The notes: generated by a model not told the origin, from the letters alone. A DNA stretch of 64,000 nt from Clitoria ternatea (GCA_037962975.1 CM075670.1:87671501-87735500), one strand, 5' to 3'. Shown: positions 36,604-48,000, numbered from the stretch's first letter. A program made the numbers and translations.

Positions 36604-36923
36604 TTATAATTAATTTTAACTATAGTTTTAATATTCTGTCTATATAAATACTAATTATTCTCGTGGTTTTACATGACTAGAATACATTGATATGCTATGA
36701 GTTCTAAAATTTTAAAAAGTAACTTGTAAGATATAAATAAACTATTGTTTAAACTAACACAATATTTTTAAGAAGGGAACAAGTTATGCGGTGTAACTTT
36801 AACTAATTGTTACATTTGTAATATGTTTACAATTCAATAGTTGAATTGTTAATTGTTGAGTCATGTCTATATTGGTATGGATGATATGTCAAATTTTATC
36901 AAAATCAAATAACTATAGATAAT
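36604..36923. other. AT-rich flank between CACTA and Tat elements
   Basis: No gene or repeat recognised. Its right end supplies the GTAAT target site of the Tat insertion. Confidence 0.5.
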
Positions 36924-36928
36924 GTAAT
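36924..36928 (+). repeat. 5-bp target duplication GTAAT (left copy)
   Basis: Identical to 48808-48812, directly outside the two LTRs. It proves a single integration event with both original ends. Confidence 0.93.
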
Positions 36929-37735
36929 TGATCCGGTCTAGATACCGGCCCCCCTACTTGTGACGTCAGTCTGATCTCATATAAGGAAAACCGGTGTCCT
37001 GGTTCAACGTTACCACACCGGATATCCGTTGTCTGGTCATCCGCCCTCATTCCATGACAGCATCATTCATTCTCGCTGTAACGGTTCTGTGTTCATTAAT
37101 ACAGGATATTTATATAATTGTTAGCTTTTCCCTCATAGCAAGAGAAGAGCCTTTTGATAACTTATCAACGAAGACACTGTTTGTAGCAAAATACGTCACA
37201 TCAATGGCTTCAGAAAGTAAGGGGGCGTGTCAGCAGATTATGCGGAAAAGGTGATTATCCTCTCCTCTCTCTAGAGGATTGTACTCTGATAATTGACCTA
37301 CCCTCCTGACACATTCTGAAAGTCGAGCCACCTTGATTGACACAATATACACGCAATCAGAGATAAGGGACCCACCTGCATCCAACGTATCATTTTTTCT
37401 CTTACGTTCAATTATAAGAAGCCATATCAACACACATGCATGGTATCGTTATTCTATCTCATATTTTACTGTTATCACGCTTGAGTATTCATTCCGTTCA
37501 TACTCTCTTCTAACTTGAGCGTCGGAGAATCTTCGCAGGTGGCACCACCTTTCGCCCTCCTACAACGCGAATCGTTGGTGTGAAGGATCTCCTGGACAAC
37601 AAGACCGGCCTCTCCCACTGAGAGACCGGATTAGTACGTCGGATATACACAGTTCCGGTGTGCAAACCCTAAAAGCACCTGCATCCTTGTGGCTGGTCCC
37701 ATACCGGATCCTAGACCCCGGTCCAGACCAGTTCA
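36929..37735 (+). repeat. 5' LTR of the Tat element
   Basis: Starts TGATCCGGTC and ends CCAGTTCA. TATTTATATAATTG near 37108-37121 is the best TATA candidate. CCGG-rich blocks occur at both ends (CCGGTCTAGATACCGG near the start). Confidence 0.95.
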
Positions 37736-37736
37736 T

Positions 37737-37754
37737 TGGCACGCCCGGTGGGAC
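37737..37754 (+). other. Primer-binding site candidate
   Basis: TGGCACGCCCGGTGGGAC begins two bases after the LTR, the usual place. The priming tRNA was not determined. Confidence 0.7.
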
Positions 37755-37797
37755 TCGATAGAGTTATTCCCATTTTCGCAGAAGTTAGGTTGGCACA

Positions 37798-40700
37798 ATG
37801 GAAGGTGACGGGAGAGATTTCGTGGAAGGTCACGTGGAAGATGTGACCCATCAACAGGCTGGGAGGAGACTCGTCTTCGAATCTCCTGCAACTCAAACCC
37901 GGAGGATGGTGCAAGTGCAGACGCCTGACCCTCGCGATGAGGTTATCAGGCAACTGAAGGAGGAGCTGATGGAGCTGAGGCGAGAGAGAGGAGGAGCTGG
38001 GGACAGAGTAGTATCCCATGCAGAGGATGCTCACCATGCATCAGCGAGGGATAGATCCACCACCCTCCAGTATTCGAAGATCCCCACATATGAAGAGAGG
38101 GAGCAAACGCAGGACTCTGGTGATAGAGTTAGTATCAGGAGAAGGGAGCAGGCGGTGGTAACTTCAGGGACATACAAGCTTAGTGTCCCTTTCTCAAGGA
38201 GGTTGATGAATATTGTCATTCCAAAACATTTGCAAACAACTCAGCCATTGTCGATTGGGAAGTATAATGGAGAGACCGACCCCACTAAGCATTTGGATGC
38301 TTATGTTTATGAAGCTATGTATCTGGGAGCAGACGAAGATGTCATGTGCAGAATGTTTCCAAGGACGTTGACGGAGGAAGCTCTCAGTTGGTTTAAAAGT
38401 TTGCCTTCAGGATCTATAGACTCTTGGGAGGAAATGGCTGCTGCATTCGAAAGCCATTTCGTCATCTCCAGGGATATCCCAAGAACTTCTCACACCCTGG
38501 CCCAGATAAGACAGGGAGAAACTGAGACTCTTAAGGAGTTCCTGAAAAGGTTTTACAAGGAGGCTGCGTTGGTCCCTAACCTCACGGAGGCCATACAACT
38601 CCATATTGTAGTGGAAGCTCTTCAGCCAGGTTCAGCCTTTGCCCTATCTTTGGCAAAGAGCCCTCCTACAACCTTCGAGGAGTTTCGAAGGAAAGCTTCC
38701 AAATATGTGGGCATAGAGATGCATCTAGAGGCAACTGCAGCAAGAGTAAAGCCTTCTGTACCCGCTCAGCAGCCACGGAGAGAAAAGGAGAGAGCGAGGC
38801 CTGAGAAGCATGCCTTTAGAGAAGACTTTGTGAATGCTCGTCAGCATCCGCGAGATAGGCGCGTATCATCTTTCGATCACTATGCTCCGTTGAACACCAG
38901 GCACTCACAAATCATGAGGGAAGTTGGTTGGCCAACTCTGAACGTCTTTGGTATAAGGAAGCCAGCCCCAGCCAAGAGGGGTGGTAACCCACGTAAATAC
39001 TGCACTTTCCATGAGCAGACAGGGCACAACACTGATGAGTGTAAGGCGTTAAAGAATACGGTGGAAACTCTCATTCGGGAAGGAAAGTTGAAGCAGTATT
39101 TGTTTAAGGAGAAATCTATGGATGAGCCTCATAGGATGGAGAAAAGGAATAGAGATCCTGATGATGAAGATGATAATACGCGCAACCCAGCAAGGAAGTT
39201 CACGGCGGCTGAGAAGCAGAAAGGGGTAGTGATTGCTGAAGGTGCCCAACAAAGTAATATGCCCCAGCAGCAGAGACAGGGCAGACGAGAAGTGATTGAG
39301 ATGATAGCTGGAGGATTCGCGGGAGGAGGAACATCAATCACAGCACGAAAGAATCACCATAGGATGATTCTGTCAGTCCAGGGTAAACCAAGGAATAACC
39401 GCCCTTTCAGGGACGGAGTGACAGCCCCGACGGTGTCGTTTACAGATGATGATTTCGGCCCAACAATTCCAGGAGGTGATGATGCAGTAGTGATTGTGGC
39501 CGTCATAGCCAATAAAGACGTCAAGAGGATCCTCGTCGATCAGGGAAGTTCTTGTGATGTTATCTTTTATAATTGTTTCAAACGAATGGGTTTCAGTGAT
39601 GCAGATTTACAACCATACACACAAGAACTCACAGCGTTTAACGGAGCCAAGCAACCTACTAAGGGATACCTTGACACTTTGATTTCTTTTGAAGGGGAGC
39701 CTGGTGCAAGAACAGTCAAGTCAAGAATTCTGGTGATTGATGTGGAATCCCCGTACAACGGTATCATAGGCTGTCCAACATTGAACGCTATGGAAGCAAT
39801 TGTATCCACCCCTCATCTCCTGATCAAATTTATCGACAAGGACAATGGTGTGTCCTCACTCCGCGGAGATCAGGAGATGGCTCGATATTGTTATAACCTG
39901 AGCCTCAACATGGTTAAGTTGGATACATTTAACAAGAAGAGGAGGTTGAACGACGGAGGAACAGCGGCAGGATCTGTCAGTCTTATTGACCTAGACCCCA
40001 GAGCGGAATTGAAGATTGATCCACTCAATCCATCTAAGCCCACACCAGATGGTGGCTCCAGGGATGTCGTATTGGGAGATTCCCCAGAGAAGGTCACGCA
40101 CATCAATGATAAGTTGGAGTCTGCTATGGAGCAACGCTTATTAGCACTTCTGCAGGAATTCAAAGACCTTTTCGCATGGACAGCAGCAGACATGCCGGGG
40201 ATGGATCCTGATTTCTGTTGTCACAAACTTGCAGTGTATCCCGAAACCAGACCGGTGGCTCAGAAGAAGAGGAGGTTGGGACCGGAGAAGCAGAGGGCGG
40301 CTTGTGAGCAAACAGAGGAGTTGTTGAAGGCAGGTTTTATAAGGGAGATACGCTATTCATCTTGGCTTTCTAATGTGGTCATGGTGCAGAAGGCTAACGG
40401 CAAATGGAGGATGTGCACTGATTATGTGGATCTTAACCGTTGCTGCCCTAAAGATCCATATCCCCTGCCCAACATCGATCGCATGGTGGATGATTCATCT
40501 GGTTACCAATATCTCAGTTTCATGGATGCTTATTCGGGGTACAACCAGATTCCGATGTGGGAAGGAGACCAGGAGAAGACTGCCTTTATCAACGACCGCG
40601 GTGTTTTCTGCTACACCGTCATGCCTTTTGGACTGAAGAACGCAGGCGCTACCTATCAGCGCATGATTAACAAAGTCTTTGAAGGGATGCATACCAAGCT

Positions 40701-43260
40701 GGTCGAAGTTTATATCGATGATATCATAGCCAAAACGCCCGCTGGAGGAGACCACATTGAAGATCTACGCCAAGTTTTCACTAGGCTTCGGCAGTACAAC
40801 ATGAGGTTAAATCCTTTAAAGTGCACTTTCGCCGTCCCAGCAGGAAAATTCTTGGGATTTATGTTGACTCAACGAGGCATTGAAGCTAACCCCGGGAAAT
40901 GTCAAGCAATCCTGGACATGCAGAGTCCTAAATGTTTGAGAGAGGTCCAGTCATTGAATGGGAAAGTGGCCGCTTTAGCTCGTTTCATGCCTAAGATGGC
41001 GCACAGGTCCCTCCCCTTGTATAAGGCGTTGAAGAAACACAAGAGTTTTGAATGGGGAGAGGAACAAGAGCAAGCCTTCCAGCAGCTCAAAGCCGTTCTC
41101 TCGAGCCCACCAATTCTTGTTAAGCCTGATCCAGGCGAAATGTTAATCTTATACTTGGCAATATCCGACGAAGCTCTAGGTGTAGCCCTGGTAAAAGAAA
41201 CCCCTGAAGGGCAAAGACCGGTGTACTTTACTAGTAAAACGTTTCAGGGGGCGGAAGGAAGGTATCAGAAGATCGAGAAAGCCGCCTTGGCAGTTGTTTG
41301 GGCATCACGACGGTTGAGGCCTTATTTCCATGCGCACCCAGTATTGGTAAGAACGGATTTGCCGCTCCGTTCAGTACTCAGCAAGCCAGACCTCGCTGGA
41401 AGGATGATAAAATGGTCTATTGAGCTATCTGAATTTGAGATTTCATATGAGCCTCGAGGAGCCATCAAGGCACAAGTGTTGGCCGATTTTGTAGTGGAAA
41501 TGACTGGGGCAGACCCGGCTACCCCTCGAACGCATTGGACCATCTACGTTGACGGTTCGTCAAACAGCAAAGGATGTGGAGCAGGTGTGGTGGTAGAAAG
41601 TGATGACGGCGTACACTTAGAAATTTCCCTCCGATTCAATTTCAAGACCTCCAACAATCAAGCTGAATACGAAGCATGCTTGGCCGGTCTCCGTGCGGCA
41701 ATTGATATCGGAGCATCAGCAGTTACCCTCTGCAGTGATTCTCAGCTGGTGATTTCGCAAATCCAGGGAGAGTACCAGGCGAAGGAACCACAACTTCAAT
41801 TGTACTTGAATTGTGTTAATGAGCTGAAGGGAAGATTTGAAGTTTTAGAGTTCAAGCATGTGCCCAGGGAAGAAAATACCAGAGCAGATATCTTGTCAAG
41901 ATTGGCAAGTACAAAGCAGCCTGGTAGCACAACAACGGTGGTTCAGAGCACTTTGACATCACCCAGTATACCTATGTATCCTTCTCTGAATGCCGTCATG
42001 GTGAGTTATCCATATGAGGATTCTTGGGTCATCCCCTATATTCGTTATCTGGCTGATGGTCAACTTCCCACTGACGAGAAGGAAAGGAGACGAGTAAAGA
42101 GGGAGTTGCCATATTTTACTATGGTCGATGGTGTTCTCTACAGAAGGGGATTCTCTGTCCCATATCTTTCATGTTTAAGAGAAGACGAAGTTCAAGCGGT
42201 CTTGACTGAGGTACACGAGGGGCAATGTGGGCACCACGCTGGAGGTCGAAGCCTAATGAGAAAAGTCCTCAGGGCTGGATACTGGTGGCCCACTGTGAAG
42301 CAGGATTCCGCAGACTTCGTGAGGAAATGTGACGCTTGCCAAAAATTCTCCAATCTCCACCATACACCGGCCCAAGAGTTATCTTCATCTGCTGTGCCTT
42401 GGCCGTTCTATCAATGGGGCCTTGATATTCTGGGTCCGTTTCCCACTGCGCCAGGAGGTATCAAATACTTGATTGTGGGGGTAGATTACTTCACCAAATG
42501 GATCGAGGCAGAACCAGTAGTGCATATCACTTCTGCACGTACAAGACGTTTCATGTACGAAAATATCATTGCTCGGTTCGGGGTGCCAGGGCGGATTGTG
42601 ACTGACAACGGCACCCAGTTTACAGACAAAAAGTTCACGGATTTACTTGAAGGACTGGGGATAATCCAGATATTCTCATCCGTTGAACACCCCCAGACCA
42701 ATGGGCAAGCAGAGGTAGCTAATCGAGAGGTGCTAAAGGGGTTAAAGAAGCGTCTGGGAGAAGCGAAGGGAGGATGGACTGACCAGTTATGTCATGTTCT
42801 ATGGGCATACCGCACCACGCCTCATTCTTCAACTAACGAATCCCCATACCGGTTGGTGTACGGGGTTGAGGCGATGATCCCAGTTGAGTTACAAACAAGA
42901 TCGGCTCGTGTTGAATTTTTTTCAGCAGAAGATAACAACGCCAACTTAGCATCAGAGCTGGACGTCCTCCAAGAGTTGAGGGAAAAGGCTTTCGTCAGAG
43001 ATCAGGCAATAAAAGCAAAGGCTGCACTCCGGTACAATAAACGTGTCCAGTACAAAGCTTTTAACACCGGAGACCTTGTTCTGAGAAAGGCCAGTGTGGG
43101 GAATAAGTTCGCTCACCAAGGAAAGCTAGCACCAACGTGGGAAGGACCTTATAGAGTTTCGGAGGTGACTGGAAAGGGATCATACCGATTGGAAGAACTT
43201 GATGGAACCCCAATCCGCAACAAATGGAACACTCAGAATTTACGAGTGTATTACAGCTAG
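37798..43260 (+). CDS. Tat-lineage gag-pol polyprotein, intact
   Basis: One 1820-codon frame with no stop or shift, starting at the first ATG after the primer site (63 bp after the LTR). Order: gag; zinc-knuckle-like C402...H405...H410...C415; aspartic protease with D581 (LVDQGSS); reverse transcriptase with YIDD at residues 972-975; a first RNase H (about 1115-1230) whose key residues look degenerate; a second, archaeal-type RNase H with D1252, E1290 and D1314; integrase with an N-terminal zinc region (about 1470-1510) and D1543, D1603, E1639 in DD35E spacing; a C-terminal chromo-less tail ending NLRVYYS. The doubled RNase H is diagnostic for Tat. It would form particles in the cytoplasm, copy the RNA and integrate the cDNA. 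All visible catalytic residues are present. Confidence 0.95.
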   Translation: MEGDGRDFVEGHVEDVTHQQAGRRLVFESPATQTRRMVQVQTPDPRDEVIRQLKEELMELRRERGGAGDRVVSHAEDAHHASARDRSTTLQYSKIPTYEEREQTQDSGDRVSIRRREQAVVTSGTYKLSVPFSRRLMNIVIPKHLQTTQPLSIGKYNGETDPTKHLDAYVYEAMYLGADEDVMCRMFPRTLTEEALSWFKSLPSGSIDSWEEMAAAFESHFVISRDIPRTSHTLAQIRQGETETLKEFLKRFYKEAALVPNLTEAIQLHIVVEALQPGSAFALSLAKSPPTTFEEFRRKASKYVGIEMHLEATAARVKPSVPAQQPRREKERARPEKHAFREDFVNARQHPRDRRVSSFDHYAPLNTRHSQIMREVGWPTLNVFGIRKPAPAKRGGNPRKYCTFHEQTGHNTDECKALKNTVETLIREGKLKQYLFKEKSMDEPHRMEKRNRDPDDEDDNTRNPARKFTAAEKQKGVVIAEGAQQSNMPQQQRQGRREVIEMIAGGFAGGGTSITARKNHHRMILSVQGKPRNNRPFRDGVTAPTVSFTDDDFGPTIPGGDDAVVIVAVIANKDVKRILVDQGSSCDVIFYNCFKRMGFSDADLQPYTQELTAFNGAKQPTKGYLDTLISFEGEPGARTVKSRILVIDVESPYNGIIGCPTLNAMEAIVSTPHLLIKFIDKDNGVSSLRGDQEMARYCYNLSLNMVKLDTFNKKRRLNDGGTAAGSVSLIDLDPRAELKIDPLNPSKPTPDGGSRDVVLGDSPEKVTHINDKLESAMEQRLLALLQEFKDLFAWTAADMPGMDPDFCCHKLAVYPETRPVAQKKRRLGPEKQRAACEQTEELLKAGFIREIRYSSWLSNVVMVQKANGKWRMCTDYVDLNRCCPKDPYPLPNIDRMVDDSSGYQYLSFMDAYSGYNQIPMWEGDQEKTAFINDRGVFCYTVMPFGLKNAGATYQRMINKVFEGMHTKLVEVYIDDIIAKTPAGGDHIEDLRQVFTRLRQYNMRLNPLKCTFAVPAGKFLGFMLTQRGIEANPGKCQAILDMQSPKCLREVQSLNGKVAALARFMPKMAHRSLPLYKALKKHKSFEWGEEQEQAFQQLKAVLSSPPILVKPDPGEMLILYLAISDEALGVALVKETPEGQRPVYFTSKTFQGAEGRYQKIEKAALAVVWASRRLRPYFHAHPVLVRTDLPLRSVLSKPDLAGRMIKWSIELSEFEISYEPRGAIKAQVLADFVVEMTGADPATPRTHWTIYVDGSSNSKGCGAGVVVESDDGVHLEISLRFNFKTSNNQAEYEACLAGLRAAIDIGASAVTLCSDSQLVISQIQGEYQAKEPQLQLYLNCVNELKGRFEVLEFKHVPREENTRADILSRLASTKQPGSTTTVVQSTLTSPSIPMYPSLNAVMVSYPYEDSWVIPYIRYLADGQLPTDEKERRRVKRELPYFTMVDGVLYRRGFSVPYLSCLREDEVQAVLTEVHEGQCGHHAGGRSLMRKVLRAGYWWPTVKQDSADFVRKCDACQKFSNLHHTPAQELSSSAVPWPFYQWGLDILGPFPTAPGGIKYLIVGVDYFTKWIEAEPVVHITSARTRRFMYENIIARFGVPGRIVTDNGTQFTDKKFTDLLEGLGIIQIFSSVEHPQTNGQAEVANREVLKGLKKRLGEAKGGWTDQLCHVLWAYRTTPHSSTNESPYRLVYGVEAMIPVELQTRSARVEFFSAEDNNANLASELDVLQELREKAFVRDQAIKAKAALRYNKRVQYKAFNTGDLVLRKASVGNKFAHQGKLAPTWEGPYRVSEVTGKGSYRLEELDGTPIRNKWNTQNLRVYYS

Positions 43261-43597
43261 TTGGTAAGACGGCGTGTACTCTTTTTCCTTACTTGAGTTT
43301 TTTCCCATTGGGTTTTCTCAAGAAGGTTTTAACGAGGCATGACCCCAACTACGCTTTTCATGTAATGTACTTTCAATTTTAATGAGAATACATTTTAACC
43401 GCCCTATCATTCTCACGTTTCTTATGTGTTGTGATTTATAGCCGTAGTTTAATACGCATACACCTCAGGACGGATGAACTCAACTACCAATTCTGTAGTT
43501 GATGATATAACTCCTCGAGGAATTGATGAAGACCCCTCAGGATGGATGATCTCAGTCACACATCGTGTGTTTTGACGATGTAACTCCTTGAGGTGGA

Positions 43598-43947
43598 ATG
43601 GGTTGTAGGGCTGGTCCTTTCTCAAGGCCACAAACCGAACCCCATTCGAAAACTACATGGGTTGTAGGGCTGGTCCTTTCTCAAGGCCACAAACCGAACC
43701 CCATTCGAAGACTACATGGGTTGTAGGGCTGGTCCTTTCTCAAGGCCACAAACCGAACCCCATTCGAAGACTACATGGGTTGTAGGGCTGGTCCTTTCTC
43801 AAGGCCACAAACCGAACCCCATTCGAAGACTACATGGGTTGTAGGGCTGGTCCTTTCTCAAGGCCACAAACCGAACCCCATTCGAAGACAACATGGGTTG
43901 TAGGGCTGGTCCTTTTTCAAGGCCACAAACCGAACCCCATGCGAAGG
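43598..43947 (+). repeat. 59-bp tandem array, six copies
   Basis: Units start at 43598, 43657, 43716, 43775, 43834 and 43893, each beginning ATGGGTTGTAGGGCTGG. They are nearly identical; the last is slightly truncated and diverged. Located between pol and the antisense gene, where Tat and Ogre elements commonly carry tandem repeats. Small frames on either strand here are artefacts of the repeat. Confidence 0.95.
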
Positions 43948-44647
43948 CTTGGGCGCAGTAGGCCGGTTCACAGAGAAAACCGCGCTGAACCCCGAGTAAC
44001 GGGCGCAGTAGGTTCAGGATTAGCCCTGATCCGAACCCCGTGTTGAAGGCTTGGATTGTAGGATTGCACCGAACTCCAAGTACGGTTAGTAGGATCGAAC
44101 CGAACACCGTGTGAAGACTTGAGGTGTAGGACCAAACCGAACCTCAAGAGAAAGGCATAAAGCTTACCCTTGCTAAAGCTATACAAGATTCTAAGGCAAT
44201 ATCCGTCCTCAATTGTGGAATACCCATCCCAGAGCGGTTGAAAGCTAATGTACCCGCTCCACATCTTCGAGGACAGATAAGCATTTCTATCTTTCGAGAA
44301 TTTAAAAGGTAATTTTGAGATAAACTCTCCTTTCCCAATGAACTTACACCTGGGGACAGGGCGTGCTTTAACTTAATTGTTATTTATTCATTATTATTTG
44401 TTGTCTTAATCTGGTGTGATAAGTACGCGTTAAGCAGCTTGGTAACCACACAGAACGGATTCGTAAAGCATTAAAAACAATAAAGTGTTTGGTACAACAC
44501 TAAGTTATCCAACAATCATACATTCGAGGCAAGCAGTTGAAGAAAAGCAACAGTGAATTTTATTTCCAAGAATAAAGAAATTATTCAGGTTATAAGGTAG
44601 TTAAAACTGGAGCTGATCCCAGTACACAGCTATGAATAAAGCATAAA
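43948..44647. other. Tat spacer between array and antisense gene
   Basis: 43948-44150 contains diverged relatives of the 59-bp unit (CGAACCCC..., TTGGATTGTAGGA...). The remainder up to 44647 has no recognised feature and includes the 3' untranslated part of the antisense gene. Confidence 0.55.
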
Positions 44648-47315
44648 TTAAGGGGCCGGTGCTTGATCCTCCACAGTGGGCATTCCTCCCTTCTCCGCTC
44701 TGTCCTCCATTCCAGATTGGGCACCTTCTTGTGCTTCAGCTCCAGAGGCAGCAGTGGACGTGGTAGGCTCCATACTTTGGCCTTCTGGGAGAGGAGGCAG
44801 TTCGTACAGAGATGCATGGGGTTCATGGTGCGATCCGTCCTTGTGAACTTCTACAAGTCTTCCCCCATGGAACTCAAAAAACGGATCTAATCCGTACAAA
44901 TTCAGCTTTATTCCAGGGTTACGATAGTAGACTTGACGAAGGGCCAGGCCGAAAGATTCATACGCCACATTTTTGCATATATCCAAGGCTTTGGCAGCCT
45001 TGGCCTTTGCAGCAGCTAGCCTTCTTTGAACCTTGGCGTAATCCTCTTCTGAAGGCCCAGCACTCGCACCACCCTTTTTGAGTTCATCAATTTGGGCTTG
45101 CATCTCCTTCCGAATAGACTCCCACTCCCCAAGGTCCTTGTTGCGACCATCCTCCATAACTTTGAGATCGTCAGCAAGCTTAGCCGATCTCTTCTTCTCC
45201 AATTGTAATTCTTCTTCAAGGAGGGGTATGGATTTGTTCTTATTTTGGAGGTCGGCAACTTCCCGTTCTAGGGCCTTATTCGCAAAGTGAACTTTGCTTG
45301 CCTCTTCCGTTTTCCTCTGGAGTGTTTCTTTAGTTTTTTCCAATTCCGATTCCACTCCCCTGCGAGCTTCAGCTTGCTTGGCTGCCCATTTCTCCTTCAC
45401 TGCGAGTTCGGTCTCAAGTTTTTCAACCTGATCCATATAGTCAGCTTTCTCGCTCAGGGACTCAAGCAGGCCAGATAGTTCATCAAGTTGCCAACGCCCA
45501 GCCTTGCAAGCACCTCGGACCCCAGCAGCGTCGAGGGAAGGGCGGAGGCAATATCGTGCCTTTGGGAGAGTAGGAGGCATAGATCCTTGAAACCACAAAT
45601 AATGAGAAAGGAAGGAGTCACGCGGAGGATCGAACGCCGGAGGAGGACCGTTCCCAGAATCCGGCTCTGAAGCATTTTGAGAAGAAGGTGCAGAGAACTC
45701 AGGAGCGGGTTCCTTTCCCTTGCCCTTCTTTAATTCGGTTTCTTCGGCCGTCCTCTGACGCTTCTTCACAGGGTCGTCAGAGGAGGGCTTCTCTTGATCG
45801 GCCTTCTTTACAAGGTGCCTTTTCTTTTTCTTTTTCTCTGGGACGGCCTCCTCGCCACCCGCTCCAGCGGCTTTAGTTGCTTCTTCGGCTTCCTCCTCGT
45901 CGAAGAGAGGAACCTCATCTCCTACTGCAGAAGTCAGAGGAATGAGGGGAGTTTTGGTGGCGTTCCTCTTCGCCTGGATTTCATTTTCTTCAGAAGAGGA
46001 GTCATCGTCAGCCAGCATGGACCTTAGCGACAACATTTCTGGGCAGGCCTTTTCAATTTGTTCTGCAAAACAAAAAGATTTGAATAAGCATACAAGAAGG
46101 AAAATAACTAGAACGGTATAACCATACAACACAAGGAGATTAAGAGCGAATATTACGGAGGTAGGTGTTTTTGATGTCTTCCTCGGCCAAGAGAAGACGG
46201 CTGGAAAACCCTTTGAGGGTCTTTGAGGCCGTCTGCAGGGCGCTCAAGACTTCAACAGAATGAGGGGAAAGTTCACTCTCATCTGTATAATAAGCACGGC
46301 TCATAAGGAGAAAATGCTCGTGCGTCCAGCTAAGGGGAAACTTGGTAAACCCCTCTTTATTTCGCCAGAAGACCGGCTTATTTGGTTGAATCCGGACCCG
46401 CGTGTAGTAGTGCTTGAAGGAACGCCCATCTACCTTTGCGGACTCCGTATAAGACTTGAAATTTACAACCCTTGAGTCACTACGGAGTGTAATGAACCCA
46501 AGGCCGCCCTTCTTATTAGCTCGGCGGACCACTTGGCAATAGTAAAATAGCTTGGCCACAGTGGCGGAGAAGCCAAAATGCTCCCCCAAGACTTCCAGAG
46601 CCCGAACAAGACTCCAACCGTTGGGATGTAATTGTGAGGGGGCACAGTCCAAGAAACGCAGGACGGCCATCTGGAAATCCGTCAGTGGAAAGCGCACCCC
46701 TAGCTTTAAGAAAACGTAGTCGTACATGTAGACCGACCTCGCATCAGGGACGCTGTGGCATATTCTTTCAGAGGGATGCGGTGCTATCACAGCGTATCGC
46801 GCTTTGTACTTCTTATCCGAATATATCTTGCAGCGGAAAGAAACCGTGCGCTCCTCCTCACTTGCATGGTGCGAAGGGATCTCTAGGAACTCCTCTTCCA
46901 CCCAGCAATAAGGTTTCTCCCTGTTGAGTTTCTCCCAGTCAAGCCGGTGTGCCACAACATTGACACACCCTTCAGCAGAGCGGAGAAACGGCGTTTTTCC
47001 ACGTCCTGGAAGATCCATGGTTGTGCAGGCGCGGTGGAATGCGTAGGTGCTGTGATAAAAAGCAACATCGTCAGAGAGATAACCCTCAGCACTTGACCCC
47101 TCATCAGAGCGGCTGGTAGCCCTCGAACCAAGGGGAACCTCAGAGCGACGAGATGAAGAAGACGCTCGTGAGGAAGAAGCTTCGGCTCTCTCTGAGCGAT
47201 GGCGCCCAGCCACAGGAGGATTCGCCGGAATCCTCCCACCACGGTGGCTAAGGGGGGCACGAGAGCCAAACCTCCCTCTATTTGAAGGACCTGCGTGTCC
47301 AGCTCTAGGGCGCAT
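44648..47315 (-). CDS. Antisense gene of the Tat element, spliced, unknown function
   Basis: Two open frames on the minus strand join in frame by one clean intron: exon 1 47315-46157 (donor CTCC|GTAATA), exon 2 46062-44648 (acceptor TTTTGCAG|AACAA). This gives 857 residues. The N-terminus is basic and Ser/Arg-rich; about residues 198-250 (FPLTDFQMAVL...PNGWSLVRALEVL) match the 'putative gypsy type transposon' domain (PF04195 type). Then come acidic and Lys-rich linkers, a long coiled coil (about 595-750) and a Pro/acidic tail. Antisense frames between pol and the 3' LTR are known in Tat elements, but their function is not established. Being uninterrupted over 2574 coding bases implies recent selection or recent insertion. 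A minus-strand TATA box lies about 170 bp upstream. The intron is predicted, not proven. Confidence 0.82.
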
Positions 47316-48000
47316 GATGGAAATAGAATGATTAAAATTGCAAGGAGTTGAAGGGAAGGAAGGTTACCTAAAGGAAGAGGATCTTTGAGAAGTTGAAGAC
47401 GACAAGGAAATTCCAAGGAAATTTGAGCAGAGTTTCACTAAGTTTGAGAGCAAGGATGGATTCCTAAATCTGCTAAGAGTTCCTTTTATAGGTAACGAAG
47501 AGGCAAAGTGTTCCGTCGAAGGTCACAATGCTTGCCACAAAACGCAACCTTTCAAATCAAAACGACTCCGTCGTTTCGTCACGAATAAGCGCGAAAATGG
47601 TAACGTTTCAGTAAACGTTTTGGAAAAATGGGCCCCCCTTTCAGTTTGAATCCAGGCCCAATAAGCCCAATCGACGGTTACACTCTTGGGTAATGATGTC
47701 TCGTGCGTAAAAAATGCATTTAATGTCCAATCATGCCATGCGCATTTAATGCCTCCCAGCCACTTTTTCGAATGCCAAGGGTTTCGATTTTCGAAGACTC
47801 TTAGGATTTCCATTACTTATTTTATATTGTCTGAATCCGTTGTACACAATGCGAAGAGGGCGGTCACTCGTTTGCTAGAGCGGACGCCACTGAGTTTCCA
47901 AAGACTTACAAGAATGTATTACCGGCATCTAGACTTCTCTCGAGAATTGTGTAGCTCATATGAGCAACTGAACAGTCCCTCATACAAGCTAGGGGACAGA
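47316..48000. other. Tat region between antisense start and 3' LTR
   Basis: No sense coding frame. Holds the antisense promoter and leader (about 47316-47500) and ends in the polypurine tract GCTAGGGGACAGA (47988-48000) that primes plus-strand synthesis at the 3' LTR. Confidence 0.65.
47482..47492 (-). promoter_or_regulatory. TATA box for the antisense gene
   Basis: The minus strand reads CCTATAAAAGG, an almost ideal plant TATA box. A CT-rich leader with possible splice signals separates it from the ATG at 47315. Confidence 0.6.

Noticed and set aside
36929..37735. Small frames repeated identically near 37.0-37.5 kb and 48.1-48.6 kb
   Set aside because: They are chance frames in the two LTR copies.
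37798..43260. Host gene candidate because of the intact 1820-codon frame
   Set aside because: Bounded by LTRs with target duplications and carrying retroelement protease, RT, RNase H and integrase.
43598..44107. Minus- and plus-strand open frames of 60-102 codons across the 59-bp array
   Set aside because: They arise from the repeat itself; no start context, no domain, and they shift with copy number.
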